From: Hymenobacter canadensis
GTDB taxonomy: Bacteria; Bacteroidota; Bacteroidia; Cytophagales; Hymenobacteraceae
Reading direction: 5' to 3'
Length of the DNA: 64,000 nucleotides
Assembly (NCBI RefSeq): GCF_027359925.1
Contig: NZ_CP114767.1
Span: 682,001 to 746,000 of the forward strand
Positions 8,410 through 15,994 of this stretch are shown in pieces. The position numbers and the translations under genes were made by a program. The notes beneath the pieces are model-generated. The model saw nothing but the letters and a program-made list of their open reading frames with translations, was not told where the DNA came from and made no database searches. Positions within the stretch are counted from its first letter, which is position 1. Each line of letters starts with the position of its first letter.

Positions 8410-8712
8410 ATAGAAGTCGAAGCCCACTATGGCGCGGATGGGCAGCGTGATGCCGGATTTAAGGGTCAGGTAATCCTGATGGGTGGCCCAAATGGTGGTA
8501 TACACGCGTTTTACAGCGCCATCGGCCGTTTGAAAATAGACATCCAGCTTACCCTGGTAGTTGTTGCCGAGGCTGGTGGCGCGCTCGGCATCGTGGCGGC
8601 GGTGCTTAATGGCTGCCGGATCGGACAACACATCTTCAGCCGCAAAGTGCAGGCTGGGAATCAGGTCCTTGTCGATTACTTCGGCAGTGGCTACGGGGAG
8701 GTCGGGCGACAT
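8407..8712 (-). CDS. Conserved-looking small protein, unknown function
   Basis: The 101-residue product is not recognised. It has no signal peptide, membrane helix or Cys cluster. The C-terminal half (GNNYQGKLDVYFQTADGAVKR, then VYTTIWATHQDYLTLKSG, ending IRAIVGFDFY) alternates hydrophobic and polar residues in a way that suggests a small beta-rich fold, similar in style to short Bacteroidota proteins annotated only as hypothetical. I chose the ATG at 8712; a longer frame exists but its extra 39 residues look like translated spacer. A box TCACTTTG (reverse of 8733-8740) is one base from the TAnnTTTG consensus and may be its promoter. The stop codon is supplied by the neighbouring repeat. Confidence 0.6.
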   Translation of the reverse strand: MSPDLPVATAEVIDKDLIPSLHFAAEDVLSDPAAIKHRRHDAERATSLGNNYQGKLDVYFQTADGAVKRVYTTIWATHQDYLTLKSGITLPIRAIVGFDFY

Positions 8713-8853
8713 GGGAGTAGGGGCTAAACAGGCAAAGTGAAACCAAAGAGAACACGAAATAGATGGCGGCTGCATGAAGCAACCATGAACTGGCCCCGCC
8801 TTACCGGGCCTGCTTGCCGCTGCCGCCATCCTGGCCGGCTCAATTAGCTTATT

Positions 8854-9867
8854 TTACGCCAATTCTGCCAAAAAGGCCATCGTATCTACCCCATCGGCAT
8901 AGTCCGTAACGGCTGGCGACTGTGCCCGTCCGAACGGGAAGCTGCCCGCCCACTGCCCCCCAGCCGAGACGATGCACTGGGTCTGGGCGGCCACGTCGGT
9001 GAGCTGGTCAACTAGGTCTATTTCGTTGGTATAGAAGCTATAATGCAGCACCGAAATAGGCGAAACCAGCTGCGTATTCTCGGTGAGCAGCAGGAAGCCG
9101 GTGTCCAGGTGCGGCACCCGATTCACCAACAGAATGCTTTTGTTGTAGTCGTAATTATTCTGGTATTTGTGGTGGTCAGGAATGTGGTGCCAGGGCTGCA
9201 GGGAGTCGAGCAGCGGGGTGAAATCGTAGCCCTGCGGCACGTAGAGCTTGCTCACGTTGCGGCAGCCCAGGCCATAGTACCGGAAGATGTCTTCGCCCAA
9301 CAACCCCAGGTCGTGCGACTCCTCGCGGCCCGTCAGCACGGCCAGGCTGGTGCGGTTGCGCCGGATGATGTGCGGCTTCTTGCCGAAGTAATAGTCGAAG
9401 TAGCGGGCAGTGTTATCGGAGCCGGTGGCAACGTAGGCGTCGGCGGCGTTGAGGCGCTCGGCCAGCACAATCTGCTCCGCGAAGCGTGGCTCCAACCGTT
9501 GCAGCTCCGTCAGGATCCAGCTCATGAGCACCGTATCGTCTTTGCTGAGCTTGGCCAGCAGCGTGTGGCCGCTCAGCAGCACGCACAGCGCATCGTGGAA
9601 ACCCACCAGCGGAATGTTGCCGGCCATCACCACGCCCACCTGCCGGGGCGTGGCCGGCTCGGCCGGGTAGCGGGCGGCCCAGTGCCGGAGCGGCTCCTCT
9701 TCCAGCAGCGCCGCAATGCCCCGGATGGCCGCCGTTACGTTGGGGGCGTCAAACCAGGCATTCTGGTTGCGGGCCCGGGAGGCCAGGTGGGCCAGCTCAT
9801 CGGCAGAAAGGGTACGCAGGAAGTGGCCCAGGGCCACAAAAGCAGCAAGACGGTCGGGATGGTGCAT
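8854..9867 (-). CDS. Acyl-CoA reductase, LuxC-like
   Basis: About 337 residues that match the LuxC-type acyl-CoA reductase family, a distant branch of the aldehyde dehydrogenase superfamily. Seen segments are the Rossmann-type part PRQVGVVMAGNIPLVGFHDALCVLLSG split over about 75-101, the loop LLAKLSKDDTVLMSWIL, YVATGSDNTARYFDYYFGK, and GLGCRNVSKLYVP, where the Cys is the likely thiol nucleophile. Many Bacteroidota carry this gene without luciferase genes; there it probably makes or recycles a long-chain aldehyde, but the substrate is not known. No luxAB or luxDE genes are near. The start MHHPDRLAAFVALGHF fits the family; an ATG at 9900 is possible. It is divergent from the ferredoxin gene. 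Confidence 0.78.
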   Translation of the reverse strand: MHHPDRLAAFVALGHFLRTLSADELAHLASRARNQNAWFDAPNVTAAIRGIAALLEEEPLRHWAARYPAEPATPRQVGVVMAGNIPLVGFHDALCVLLSGHTLLAKLSKDDTVLMSWILTELQRLEPRFAEQIVLAERLNAADAYVATGSDNTARYFDYYFGKKPHIIRRNRTSLAVLTGREESHDLGLLGEDIFRYYGLGCRNVSKLYVPQGYDFTPLLDSLQPWHHIPDHHKYQNNYDYNKSILLVNRVPHLDTGFLLLTENTQLVSPISVLHYSFYTNEIDLVDQLTDVAAQTQCIVSAGGQWAGSFPFGRAQSPAVTDYADGVDTMAFLAELA

Positions 9868-9993
9868 GTCGGGAGGAAACAAAGTAGGGCGCTGCGGCAT
9901 TCTTAAGCCGTCGGCGGTTCGCGGTTGGGGCTGCAAATTCGGTATTTCGCAGCCGTCAGCCGCAAAAAACTCGCACGGCTTCCAGTTAGTTTC

Positions 9994-10001
9994 TACTTTT
10001 G
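9994..10001 (+). promoter_or_regulatory. -7 promoter box TACTTTTG before the ferredoxin gene
   Basis: Exact match to TAnnTTTG, 76 bases before the ATG at 10078. No good TTTG was found at the -33 distance. Confidence 0.55.
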
Positions 10002-10077
10002 CATGCCGCAGAAACTGCCGTTTGGCCTGTTGCTGCGTATTCAACCCCAGACTGCTCACTTAACTGATTCGAAGGCT

Positions 10078-10422
10078 ATGGCCATCATGATAACCGACGA
10101 GTGCATCAATTGTGGTGCCTGCGAACCGGAATGCCCCAATACGGCCATCTACGAAGGCGGTGCCGCCTGGCGCTGGTCGGACGGCACTACGCTGAAGGAA
10201 GTCACCGTTGATGGTGGCCAGACCGTATCGGGCGTGGCGCCGCAAACCCCGATTTCCGACGAGTACTACTACATCGTTTCCGATAAGTGCACCGAGTGTG
10301 TGGGCTTCCACGAGGAGCCCCAGTGCGCGGCCGTGTGTCCCGTAGACTGCTGCGTAGACGACCCCGATTACCGCGAGTCACAGGAAAAACTGACCGCCAA
10401 AAAAGAGTGGCTGCACAGCTAA
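10078..10422 (+). CDS. Ferredoxin with two 4Fe-4S clusters
   Basis: The 114-residue protein has two cluster motifs: CINCGACEPECP near the N-terminus (Cys 9, 12, 15, 19) and CTECVGFHEEPQCAAVCP further on, with an eight-residue insertion between the second and third Cys as in Alvin-type bacterial ferredoxins. It serves as a low-potential electron carrier in the cytoplasm. A longer upstream frame exists, but the promoter box at 9994 lies inside it, so the ATG at 10078 (MAIMITDECINCG) is preferred. Divergent from the acyl-CoA reductase; functional coupling (electrons for a lipid reaction) is only a guess. Its stop TAA is the first codon of a repeat arm. Confidence 0.9.
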   Translation: MAIMITDECINCGACEPECPNTAIYEGGAAWRWSDGTTLKEVTVDGGQTVSGVAPQTPISDEYYYIVSDKCTECVGFHEEPQCAAVCPVDCCVDDPDYRESQEKLTAKKEWLHS

Positions 10423-10611
10423 TCACGGATTTTTCCGGATTAAATGGATTAGTCGGATTTTGTGGACGGCGCTAAACTGCCGTAATCTTTACTCCGCTTT
10501 AGTACACAACAAGAAAGGCTTGCCAATTGGCAAGCCTTTCTTGTTGTGTAGCTGAACGTAAATCGACTACAAAATCCGACCAATCCGTTTAATTCGAAAA
10601 ATCCGTGATTA
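10420..10611. repeat. Inverted repeat of the TAATCACGGATT family (copy 2)
   Basis: Arms of about 45 bases (10420-10465 and 10567-10611) are complementary with four or five mismatches and again start at the stop codons of both convergent genes. The loop contains a separate 48-base palindrome that acts as terminator. Confidence 0.88.
10503..10550. terminator. 48-base perfect palindrome, bidirectional terminator
   Basis: The stretch from 10503 to 10550 equals its own reverse complement, centred on GCCAATTGGC. The core AAAGGCTTGCCA is nearly the same as in the terminator at 8254. It lies between convergent genes. Confidence 0.85.
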
Positions 10612-11772
10612 TGTGCCGCAGTTGAAATACTTATCGTAGGCGGACTCCGGAATCAGGTTCAGGCGGCTGAGCACCTTGATGGGCCAGCGCAGCTGCCGGA
10701 TCAGGGCGTAGTTGTTGGGGTAGTCGCGGAAGGTTTTGGGGGGCGCAGCCACAATCTGCTCAAACTCCTCGCGGGTCAGGCCCAGGCGCTTGATGCACAG
10801 GTTAATTACCTTTTCGTCTTCGATCTTGTTGACGTGGCTGACGCGTTCCAGCGCCACTTCGCGGGGCATCTGGCCGGAGCGCACCAGGGCTGAGTAGTTG
10901 AACAGGCGCCGGTCGATGTTGAACTTGGTGCGGTTGAGGTAGTAGATGACGCTCTGGTAGAGGTCGTCGAAGTAGTGGGCGCCGGGGTTCACCCAGTCCA
11001 GCTCTTTCTCCAGCAGCTTGTCTACGTCGGCCCGCACGTAATCGACGTGGTAAAGCAGCGTGACGGTTTTGATGCGCCGGATGAAGGCGTAGTAGAACAT
11101 TTCCTTGATGCCCAGATTGAAGCCCGGGTCATCGGCCTTCCAGGGCCGGAGCGGCACCGTGCCGAACTGCTTGTGCACGGCTTTCAAATACTTGCCATCG
11201 AGGTAGTTCCAGCTCAGCGGCGCAATGCCCTCCGTCCGGAACGACTGCCCGATGATGATGCGCTGAATGCCTTCCTTGGCCGCCACGCCATAGAGGGCCG
11301 TGGCAATGCCCACATCGGTGCCTTCCTCCATATCGGGCACGGAGGCTTTCAGGAAGGCGATTTTCAGGTCCTTGGATTCGCGCCAGTCGGAGGTGATGGT
11401 GCGCATTTCCACGCCCAGCTTGCGGCAGGCCTTGGTCATGTTCTCGCCCGCCACGGGATTGCCGAAGCCGTCGTTGAAGTGCACCGCCAGCGGCCGCAGC
11501 CCCAGCTTTACGACGCAATACCACAAGGTAAACGACGAGTCGCGGCCGCCGCTCACGCCTAATACGCAGTCATATTTGTTGTTTTTGCCCAGCGACTTGA
11601 TGTCGTTGGCGAGTTCCTGCACCTTCAGTTGGCCGGCTTCGCCTAAGGGAAAGTCCTGCTCCATGTGGTCATGGACAGCACAAAAGTTACAGGAGCCTTG
11701 GCTGTCGAACCGGATACCGGGCACGGTGGTATCCATAATGCAGCGAGTGCACTGTTGGTAAGATTGGGTCAT
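10609..11772 (-). CDS. N-acetyl sugar amidotransferase (PP-loop family, PseA/WbpG-like)
   Basis: This 387-residue enzyme belongs to the PP-loop ATPase amidotransferases that convert an N-acetyl group of a surface sugar into an acetamidino group. The PP-loop SGGRDSS is at about 74-80, preceded by a likely metal-binding pair of motifs CTRC (8, 11) and CNFC (28, 31). The middle part (IIGQSFRTEGIAPLSWNYLDG) and the C-terminal helical part fit the family. Known relatives get ammonia from HisH/HisF-like partners, which are absent here; instead a nitrilase-fold gene lies 79 bp upstream on the same strand. The start ATG (MTQSYQQCTRC) is typical. Confidence 0.85.
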   Translation of the reverse strand: MTQSYQQCTRCIMDTTVPGIRFDSQGSCNFCAVHDHMEQDFPLGEAGQLKVQELANDIKSLGKNNKYDCVLGVSGGRDSSFTLWYCVVKLGLRPLAVHFNDGFGNPVAGENMTKACRKLGVEMRTITSDWRESKDLKIAFLKASVPDMEEGTDVGIATALYGVAAKEGIQRIIIGQSFRTEGIAPLSWNYLDGKYLKAVHKQFGTVPLRPWKADDPGFNLGIKEMFYYAFIRRIKTVTLLYHVDYVRADVDKLLEKELDWVNPGAHYFDDLYQSVIYYLNRTKFNIDRRLFNYSALVRSGQMPREVALERVSHVNKIEDEKVINLCIKRLGLTREEFEQIVAAPPKTFRDYPNNYALIRQLRWPIKVLSRLNLIPESAYDKYFNCGT

Positions 11773-11851
11773 GCGGTAATGAAGCGGGATTTGGCCACAA
11801 GGTCGAATGCCCGAATTAAGCCAGTATTAAAAAATGCAGATATACTGCGGA

Positions 11852-12796
11852 TTATTTGGGCAGTGTGTCGAACCGGAAGCCCTTGCGCAGCAGCATTTCG
11901 CCGATCTGGGTGCCTTTTTCGGCGCGCACCGGGCGGGGCAGGTCGGCCACTACTAGGTCGCCGGCAAACTCGTTGAACTTGCCCTGCGCCCGAATGCCGG
12001 AGGCATCGACGGCCAGCGAGCAGCCTACGCTTTTCTTGCCCTCGTACGGCCCGCCCACGATATAGCCCACCGATGTGGTGCCCACTACCGTCACGTTGTA
12101 GAGCTGCGCCAGAATGGAATACGGCTTCACCCACTTCTCGTGGTAGGGGTCGTCTTCCTCCGTAACGGAATAATCCACCGTCCAGGACGAAGGGGAGAGG
12201 ATGAATTCGGCACCCATGCGGGCCAGGGTGTGCCCGATGCTCAGGCCGTCGAGGAAGTTGTCGGCGCAGATGTTGATGCCGATTTTGCCCAGGGGCGTAT
12301 CCACCACATTCAGCGTCTGGCCTACGGCGTAGTAGGGCATCTCTACGGTGAGCAGGTTGATTTTGTGGTATTTGCTGATGATGTCGCCCTGCGGGTTGAT
12401 GAGAATGGCGGCGTTGTAGATGCGCCCATCGGGGCCGCGCTCCGTCAGGCCTGCGCACACGTACACTTGGTGGCACAGAGCCTCCTGGCAGAGCCGGTCG
12501 GAGTAGATGCCGGGAATGGGCTGGGCCTCGGTGAGGGCGCTGGGGTGCGTCCAGGCGAAATCCAGGGTTTCGGGCAGCAGCACTACGTCGCAATTCTGGC
12601 GGGCGGCTTCAGCAATCATCTGGGCGGCCCGTTCCAGGTTGCGGTCAGGTTCCCCACCTTCTACCAGCAACTGTCCCATTCCTACCCGCAAGGTCTCGGT
12701 TGAGGCAACGGGGGCCGGTGGCGGCGACAGCACAGCCGCCGCGGGAGTGGCCTTTGCAGAACCGGTTCCTTTGAAAAACTTAAGTAAAGCTGACAT
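11852..12796 (-). CDS. Carbon-nitrogen hydrolase (nitrilase superfamily)
   Basis: A 314-residue protein with the complete Glu-Lys-Cys triad of the nitrilase superfamily: Glu76 in LLPETLDF, Lys145 in KYHKINL and Cys177 in GINICADN. The first 35 residues are an Ala/Pro-rich tail not seen in ordinary amidases and contain no clear signal peptide. Superfamily members cut amides or nitriles and release ammonia. Placed just before the PP-loop amidotransferase on the same strand, it may supply ammonia for that enzyme, as the nitrilase domain does in glutamine-dependent NAD synthetase; this link is an inference. Alternatively it is an independent amidase of unknown substrate. Confidence 0.82.
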   Translation of the reverse strand: MSALLKFFKGTGSAKATPAAAVLSPPPAPVASTETLRVGMGQLLVEGGEPDRNLERAAQMIAEAARQNCDVVLLPETLDFAWTHPSALTEAQPIPGIYSDRLCQEALCHQVYVCAGLTERGPDGRIYNAAILINPQGDIISKYHKINLLTVEMPYYAVGQTLNVVDTPLGKIGINICADNFLDGLSIGHTLARMGAEFILSPSSWTVDYSVTEEDDPYHEKWVKPYSILAQLYNVTVVGTTSVGYIVGGPYEGKKSVGCSLAVDASGIRAQGKFNEFAGDLVVADLPRPVRAEKGTQIGEMLLRKGFRFDTLPK

Positions 12797-13001
12797 GCAG
12801 GCACGAGGCTTAGAAAGTGAAAGTCAGAATCTAATATATAATTCCCGTCCCAATTAAACCTTATCATACTTCATTTGTCAGCCGCAATTTACGCGAAATA
12901 TGCGGGCTGATGAATGTAGAGGGAGAGTTAGTTTCATAATGGGAACAGCACACCGCAAGCCCAACCCGCGCCACGCCCGCCTATGGCCGGCCCGAAATGC
13001 C

Positions 13002-13009
13002 TACTTTTG
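13002..13009 (+). promoter_or_regulatory. -7 promoter box TACTTTTG of valS
   Basis: Exact TAnnTTTG match 35 bases before the ATG at 13045. Its position inside the longest possible valS frame rules out the ATG at 12997 as start. Confidence 0.6.
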
Positions 13010-13044
13010 TGGGTATTCCGAACCGCCATTATTCCCTCTTGACG

Positions 13045-15675
13045 ATGTCCATCGCCAAAACCTATACCCCCGCCGACGTTGAAGCCAAGTGGTACCAGCG
13101 CTGGCAGGAGCAGGGCTTCTTCAAAGCCAAAGCCAACCCCCGCAAGCAGCCCTATACCGTGGTGATTCCGCCGCCCAACGTGACGGGCGTGCTGCACATG
13201 GGCCACATGCTCAATAATACCATTCAGGACGTGCTGGTGCGCCGGGCCCGCATGCAGGGCAAAGAAGCCTGCTGGGTGCCCGGCACCGACCACGCCTCCA
13301 TTGCCACCGAGGCCAAGGTAGTGGCGCTGCTGAAGGAGCAGGGCATCGAGAAGAAGGACCTGACCCGGGAACAGTTCCTGGAGCACGCTTTTGCGTGGAA
13401 GGAAAAGTACGGCGGCATCATCCTGGAGCAACTCAAGCAACTGGGCGCTTCCTGCGACTGGGACCGGACGCGCTTCACCATGGAGCCGGAGCTGACCGAG
13501 GCCGTGCTGCGCGTGTTCGTGGACCTGCACCAGAAGGGCCTCGTGTACCGCGGTATCCGGATGGTGAACTGGGACCCGCTGGGCCAGACGGCCCTCTCCG
13601 ATGAGGAAGTGATTCCTAAGGACGTGATGGCCAAGATGTACCATTTGCGCTACGAAGTGGTAGGGCAGGAGGGCCAGTTCCTGACCGTGGCTACGTCGCG
13701 GCCCGAAACCATCATGGCCGACGTGGCCGTGGCAGTGAACCCCAACGACCCGCGCTACAATCACCTGCACGGCGCGAAAGTGCGGATTCCGCTGCTGGGC
13801 CGCGAAATTCCGGTGATTCTGGATGAGTACGTGAGCATCGACTTCGGCACGGGCGCGCTGAAGGTGACGCCGGCTCACGATTTGAACGACTACGAGCTGG
13901 GCGTGAAGCATAACCTGCCCGTTATCGACATCCTCAACAACGACGGCTCGCTCAACGAAAAAGCGGTGCTGTACGTGGGCCAGGACCGGTTTGCGGCCCG
14001 TCGCAACATCGTCAAGGACCTGGAGGAAGCCGGCCATCTGGTGAAGGTGGAGGAGTACGCCAGCATCGTGCAGACTTCGGAGCGCACCAAGGCCGTGATT
14101 GAGCCCCGCCTGAGCCTGCAGTGGTTCCTGAAAATGGAGCACCTGGCCAAGCCGGCTTTGGAGGTGGTGGAAAACGACACCGTGAAGCTGCACCCGGCCA
14201 AGTTCAAGAACACCTACCGGGTGTGGATGGAAAACGTGCGCGACTGGTGCATCTCGCGGCAGTTGTGGTGGGGCCAGCAGATTCCGGCCTACTACCTGCC
14301 CGACGGCACCTACGTGGTGGCCCTCACCGCCGAGGAAGCCCTGATCCAGGCCCGCGAGCAGAGCGGCAACGCCGACCTGCAAATCACCGACCTGCGCCAG
14401 GACGAGGACGTGCTGGATACCTGGTTTTCGTCGTGGCTGTGGCCGATTTCGGTGTTCGACGGCTTCAAGGACCCCGACAACGCCGACGTCAACTATTTCT
14501 ACCCCACCAACGACCTGGTGACGGGGCCGGACATCCTGTTCTTCTGGGTGGCCCGCATGATTATGGCCGGGCTGGAATTCCGCAAGGAAGTGCCCTTCCG
14601 CAACGTGTATCTCACCGGCATCGTGCGCGACGCCCAGGGCCGCAAGATGAGCAAGCAGCTCGGCAACTCGCCCGACCCACTGGACCTCATCAAGCAGTTC
14701 GGGGCCGATGGCGTGCGGACCGGGATGCTGTTCTCGGCTCCGGCCGGCAACGATTTGCTCTACGACGAAAAGCTGGTGGAGCAGGGCCGTAACTTCAGCA
14801 ACAAGCTCTGGAATGCCTTCCGCCTCACCCAGGGCTGGGAGGTGGATGCCGCGCTGCCCTTCCCAAACGAGAAGGCCGTGGAGTGGTTCGGCGCTAAGCT
14901 GAACGCCACCATTGCCGAGCTGGACGAGCACTTCGAGAAGTTCCGGATGTCGGACGCGCTGATGACGGTATACAAGCTGGTGTGGGACGACTTCTGCTCG
15001 GAGTACCTGGAGATGATCAAGCCCGCCTACCAGGCCCCCATCGACCCCGAAACGCTGCGCCTGACCACCGGTTTCCTGGAAACCCTGCTCAAACTGCTGC
15101 ACCCGTTCATGCCCTTCATTACTGAGGAAATCTGGCATGAGCTGAAAGAGCGCGGCCCCAAGGAGTACGTGTGCGTGGCCGCCTGGCCCAAGGCTCAGCC
15201 CGTAGCCGGTGCCGCCGAGGTGCTGGCCCGCATGGAAAAGGCGCTGGCCATTGTGGGCGGCGTGCGCACCATCCGCAACCAGAAGGGCCTGGGCCCCAAC
15301 AAGCCCCTGACCCTGGCCGCCAAAACCGACGACGTCCAGTTGCTTCAGGACTACGACCCCATCATCCGCAAGCTGGCCGCCCTCACCGAGGTATCGGTGG
15401 TAACGGAAGCGCCGGCCGCGGCGGTAGGTTTCGTGGCGGGCGGCAGTGAGTTCTTCGTGCCGCTGGAAGGTCAGATTGACCTCGGGGCCGAGAAGGAGCG
15501 CCTCGGCAAGGAGCTGGAATATGCTCAGGGCTTCCGAGACTCGGTGCTGAAAAAGCTGGCCAACGAGAAGTTCGTGGCCAACGCCAAGCCCGACCTGGTG
15601 GAGCGCGAGCGGCAGAAGCTGGCCGACACCGAAGCCAAAATCACGGCTCTGGAGCAAAGCCTGGCAGCACTGTAG
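13045..15675 (+). CDS. valS: Valyl-tRNA synthetase
   Basis: The 876-residue class I synthetase attaches valine to tRNA-Val. It has the HIGH-type motif HMGH at 51-54 (PPPNVTGVLHMGHMLNN), the editing domain in the region of about 180-330 (TSRPETIMADVAVAVNP, GTGALKVTPAHD), the KMSKQ loop at about 534-538, the anticodon-binding helical domain and a C-terminal coiled-coil arm (about 810-876, rich in Glu/Lys). The start is set by the promoter box at 13002. The stop codon TAG is the first codon of the short TAGCATAGGCTT repeat, and an intrinsic terminator follows. Length and motifs are standard. Confidence 0.97.
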   Translation: MSIAKTYTPADVEAKWYQRWQEQGFFKAKANPRKQPYTVVIPPPNVTGVLHMGHMLNNTIQDVLVRRARMQGKEACWVPGTDHASIATEAKVVALLKEQGIEKKDLTREQFLEHAFAWKEKYGGIILEQLKQLGASCDWDRTRFTMEPELTEAVLRVFVDLHQKGLVYRGIRMVNWDPLGQTALSDEEVIPKDVMAKMYHLRYEVVGQEGQFLTVATSRPETIMADVAVAVNPNDPRYNHLHGAKVRIPLLGREIPVILDEYVSIDFGTGALKVTPAHDLNDYELGVKHNLPVIDILNNDGSLNEKAVLYVGQDRFAARRNIVKDLEEAGHLVKVEEYASIVQTSERTKAVIEPRLSLQWFLKMEHLAKPALEVVENDTVKLHPAKFKNTYRVWMENVRDWCISRQLWWGQQIPAYYLPDGTYVVALTAEEALIQAREQSGNADLQITDLRQDEDVLDTWFSSWLWPISVFDGFKDPDNADVNYFYPTNDLVTGPDILFFWVARMIMAGLEFRKEVPFRNVYLTGIVRDAQGRKMSKQLGNSPDPLDLIKQFGADGVRTGMLFSAPAGNDLLYDEKLVEQGRNFSNKLWNAFRLTQGWEVDAALPFPNEKAVEWFGAKLNATIAELDEHFEKFRMSDALMTVYKLVWDDFCSEYLEMIKPAYQAPIDPETLRLTTGFLETLLKLLHPFMPFITEEIWHELKERGPKEYVCVAAWPKAQPVAGAAEVLARMEKALAIVGGVRTIRNQKGLGPNKPLTLAAKTDDVQLLQDYDPIIRKLAALTEVSVVTEAPAAAVGFVAGGSEFFVPLEGQIDLGAEKERLGKELEYAQGFRDSVLKKLANEKFVANAKPDLVERERQKLADTEAKITALEQSLAAL

Positions 15676-15694
15676 CATAGGCTTCAGCCTATGC
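15674..15694. repeat. Short palindrome GCATAGGCTTCAGCCTATGC
   Basis: A near-perfect hairpin (15675-15694) directly at the valS stop codon. A diverged copy (TAGCATAGGCTTTAGCCTGTG) is found at about 37305-37325 before the M1 peptidase gene. Confidence 0.7.
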
Positions 15695-15710
15695 CGCCAA
15701 CCATTTGCAG

Positions 15711-15742
15711 AAAGGCTCCGGCTATTTAGCCGGAGCCTTTTT
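15711..15742 (+). terminator. Intrinsic terminator after valS
   Basis: AAAGGCTCCGGCTA (15711-15724) pairs with 15727-15740 and a T run follows. Confidence 0.85.
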
Positions 15743-15994
15743 GTTTGAGCTGACCGCAAACAGTCCTCGGTTGTCAAAAAAAAATCGGCGCCCAACCAAC
15801 CTTGGCTACGGAAGTGCGTCAGTGGCTGCGTGTGCCAGTGAGACAGCTGGGAATTTGTTGAGCCCGGGCTGTCCAAGTTGGCTGCATCCTTGTTTTGAAG
15901 GCGCTGCCCGGTAGGGGTAGCCTGTTTTTATCTGTAAATACCCTGCGCCTGCACCGAGCCAACTGGCCGGTAGTGTGGCGCGATGACCGAATTC
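15743..15994. other. Gene-free spacer before the outer-membrane receptor
   Basis: About 250 bases between the valS terminator and the receptor start. I see no reading frame with coding character and no exact -7 box; TATCTGTAAATACC near 15930 is the most A/T-rich part and may hold the promoter. Confidence 0.4.

Noticed and set aside
8854..10059. Extended N-terminus of the acyl-CoA reductase up to 10059
   Set aside because: The extra residues overlap the ferredoxin promoter region and do not look like the family start.
12997..13044. Upstream ATG for valS
   Set aside because: The exact promoter box TACTTTTG at 13002-13009 lies inside this extension.
12934..15876. A 980-codon open frame on the minus strand opposite valS
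   Set aside because: It is rich in His, Val, Leu, Gln and Gly in the pattern of an antisense frame of a high-GC gene, and valS on the plus strand is certain.
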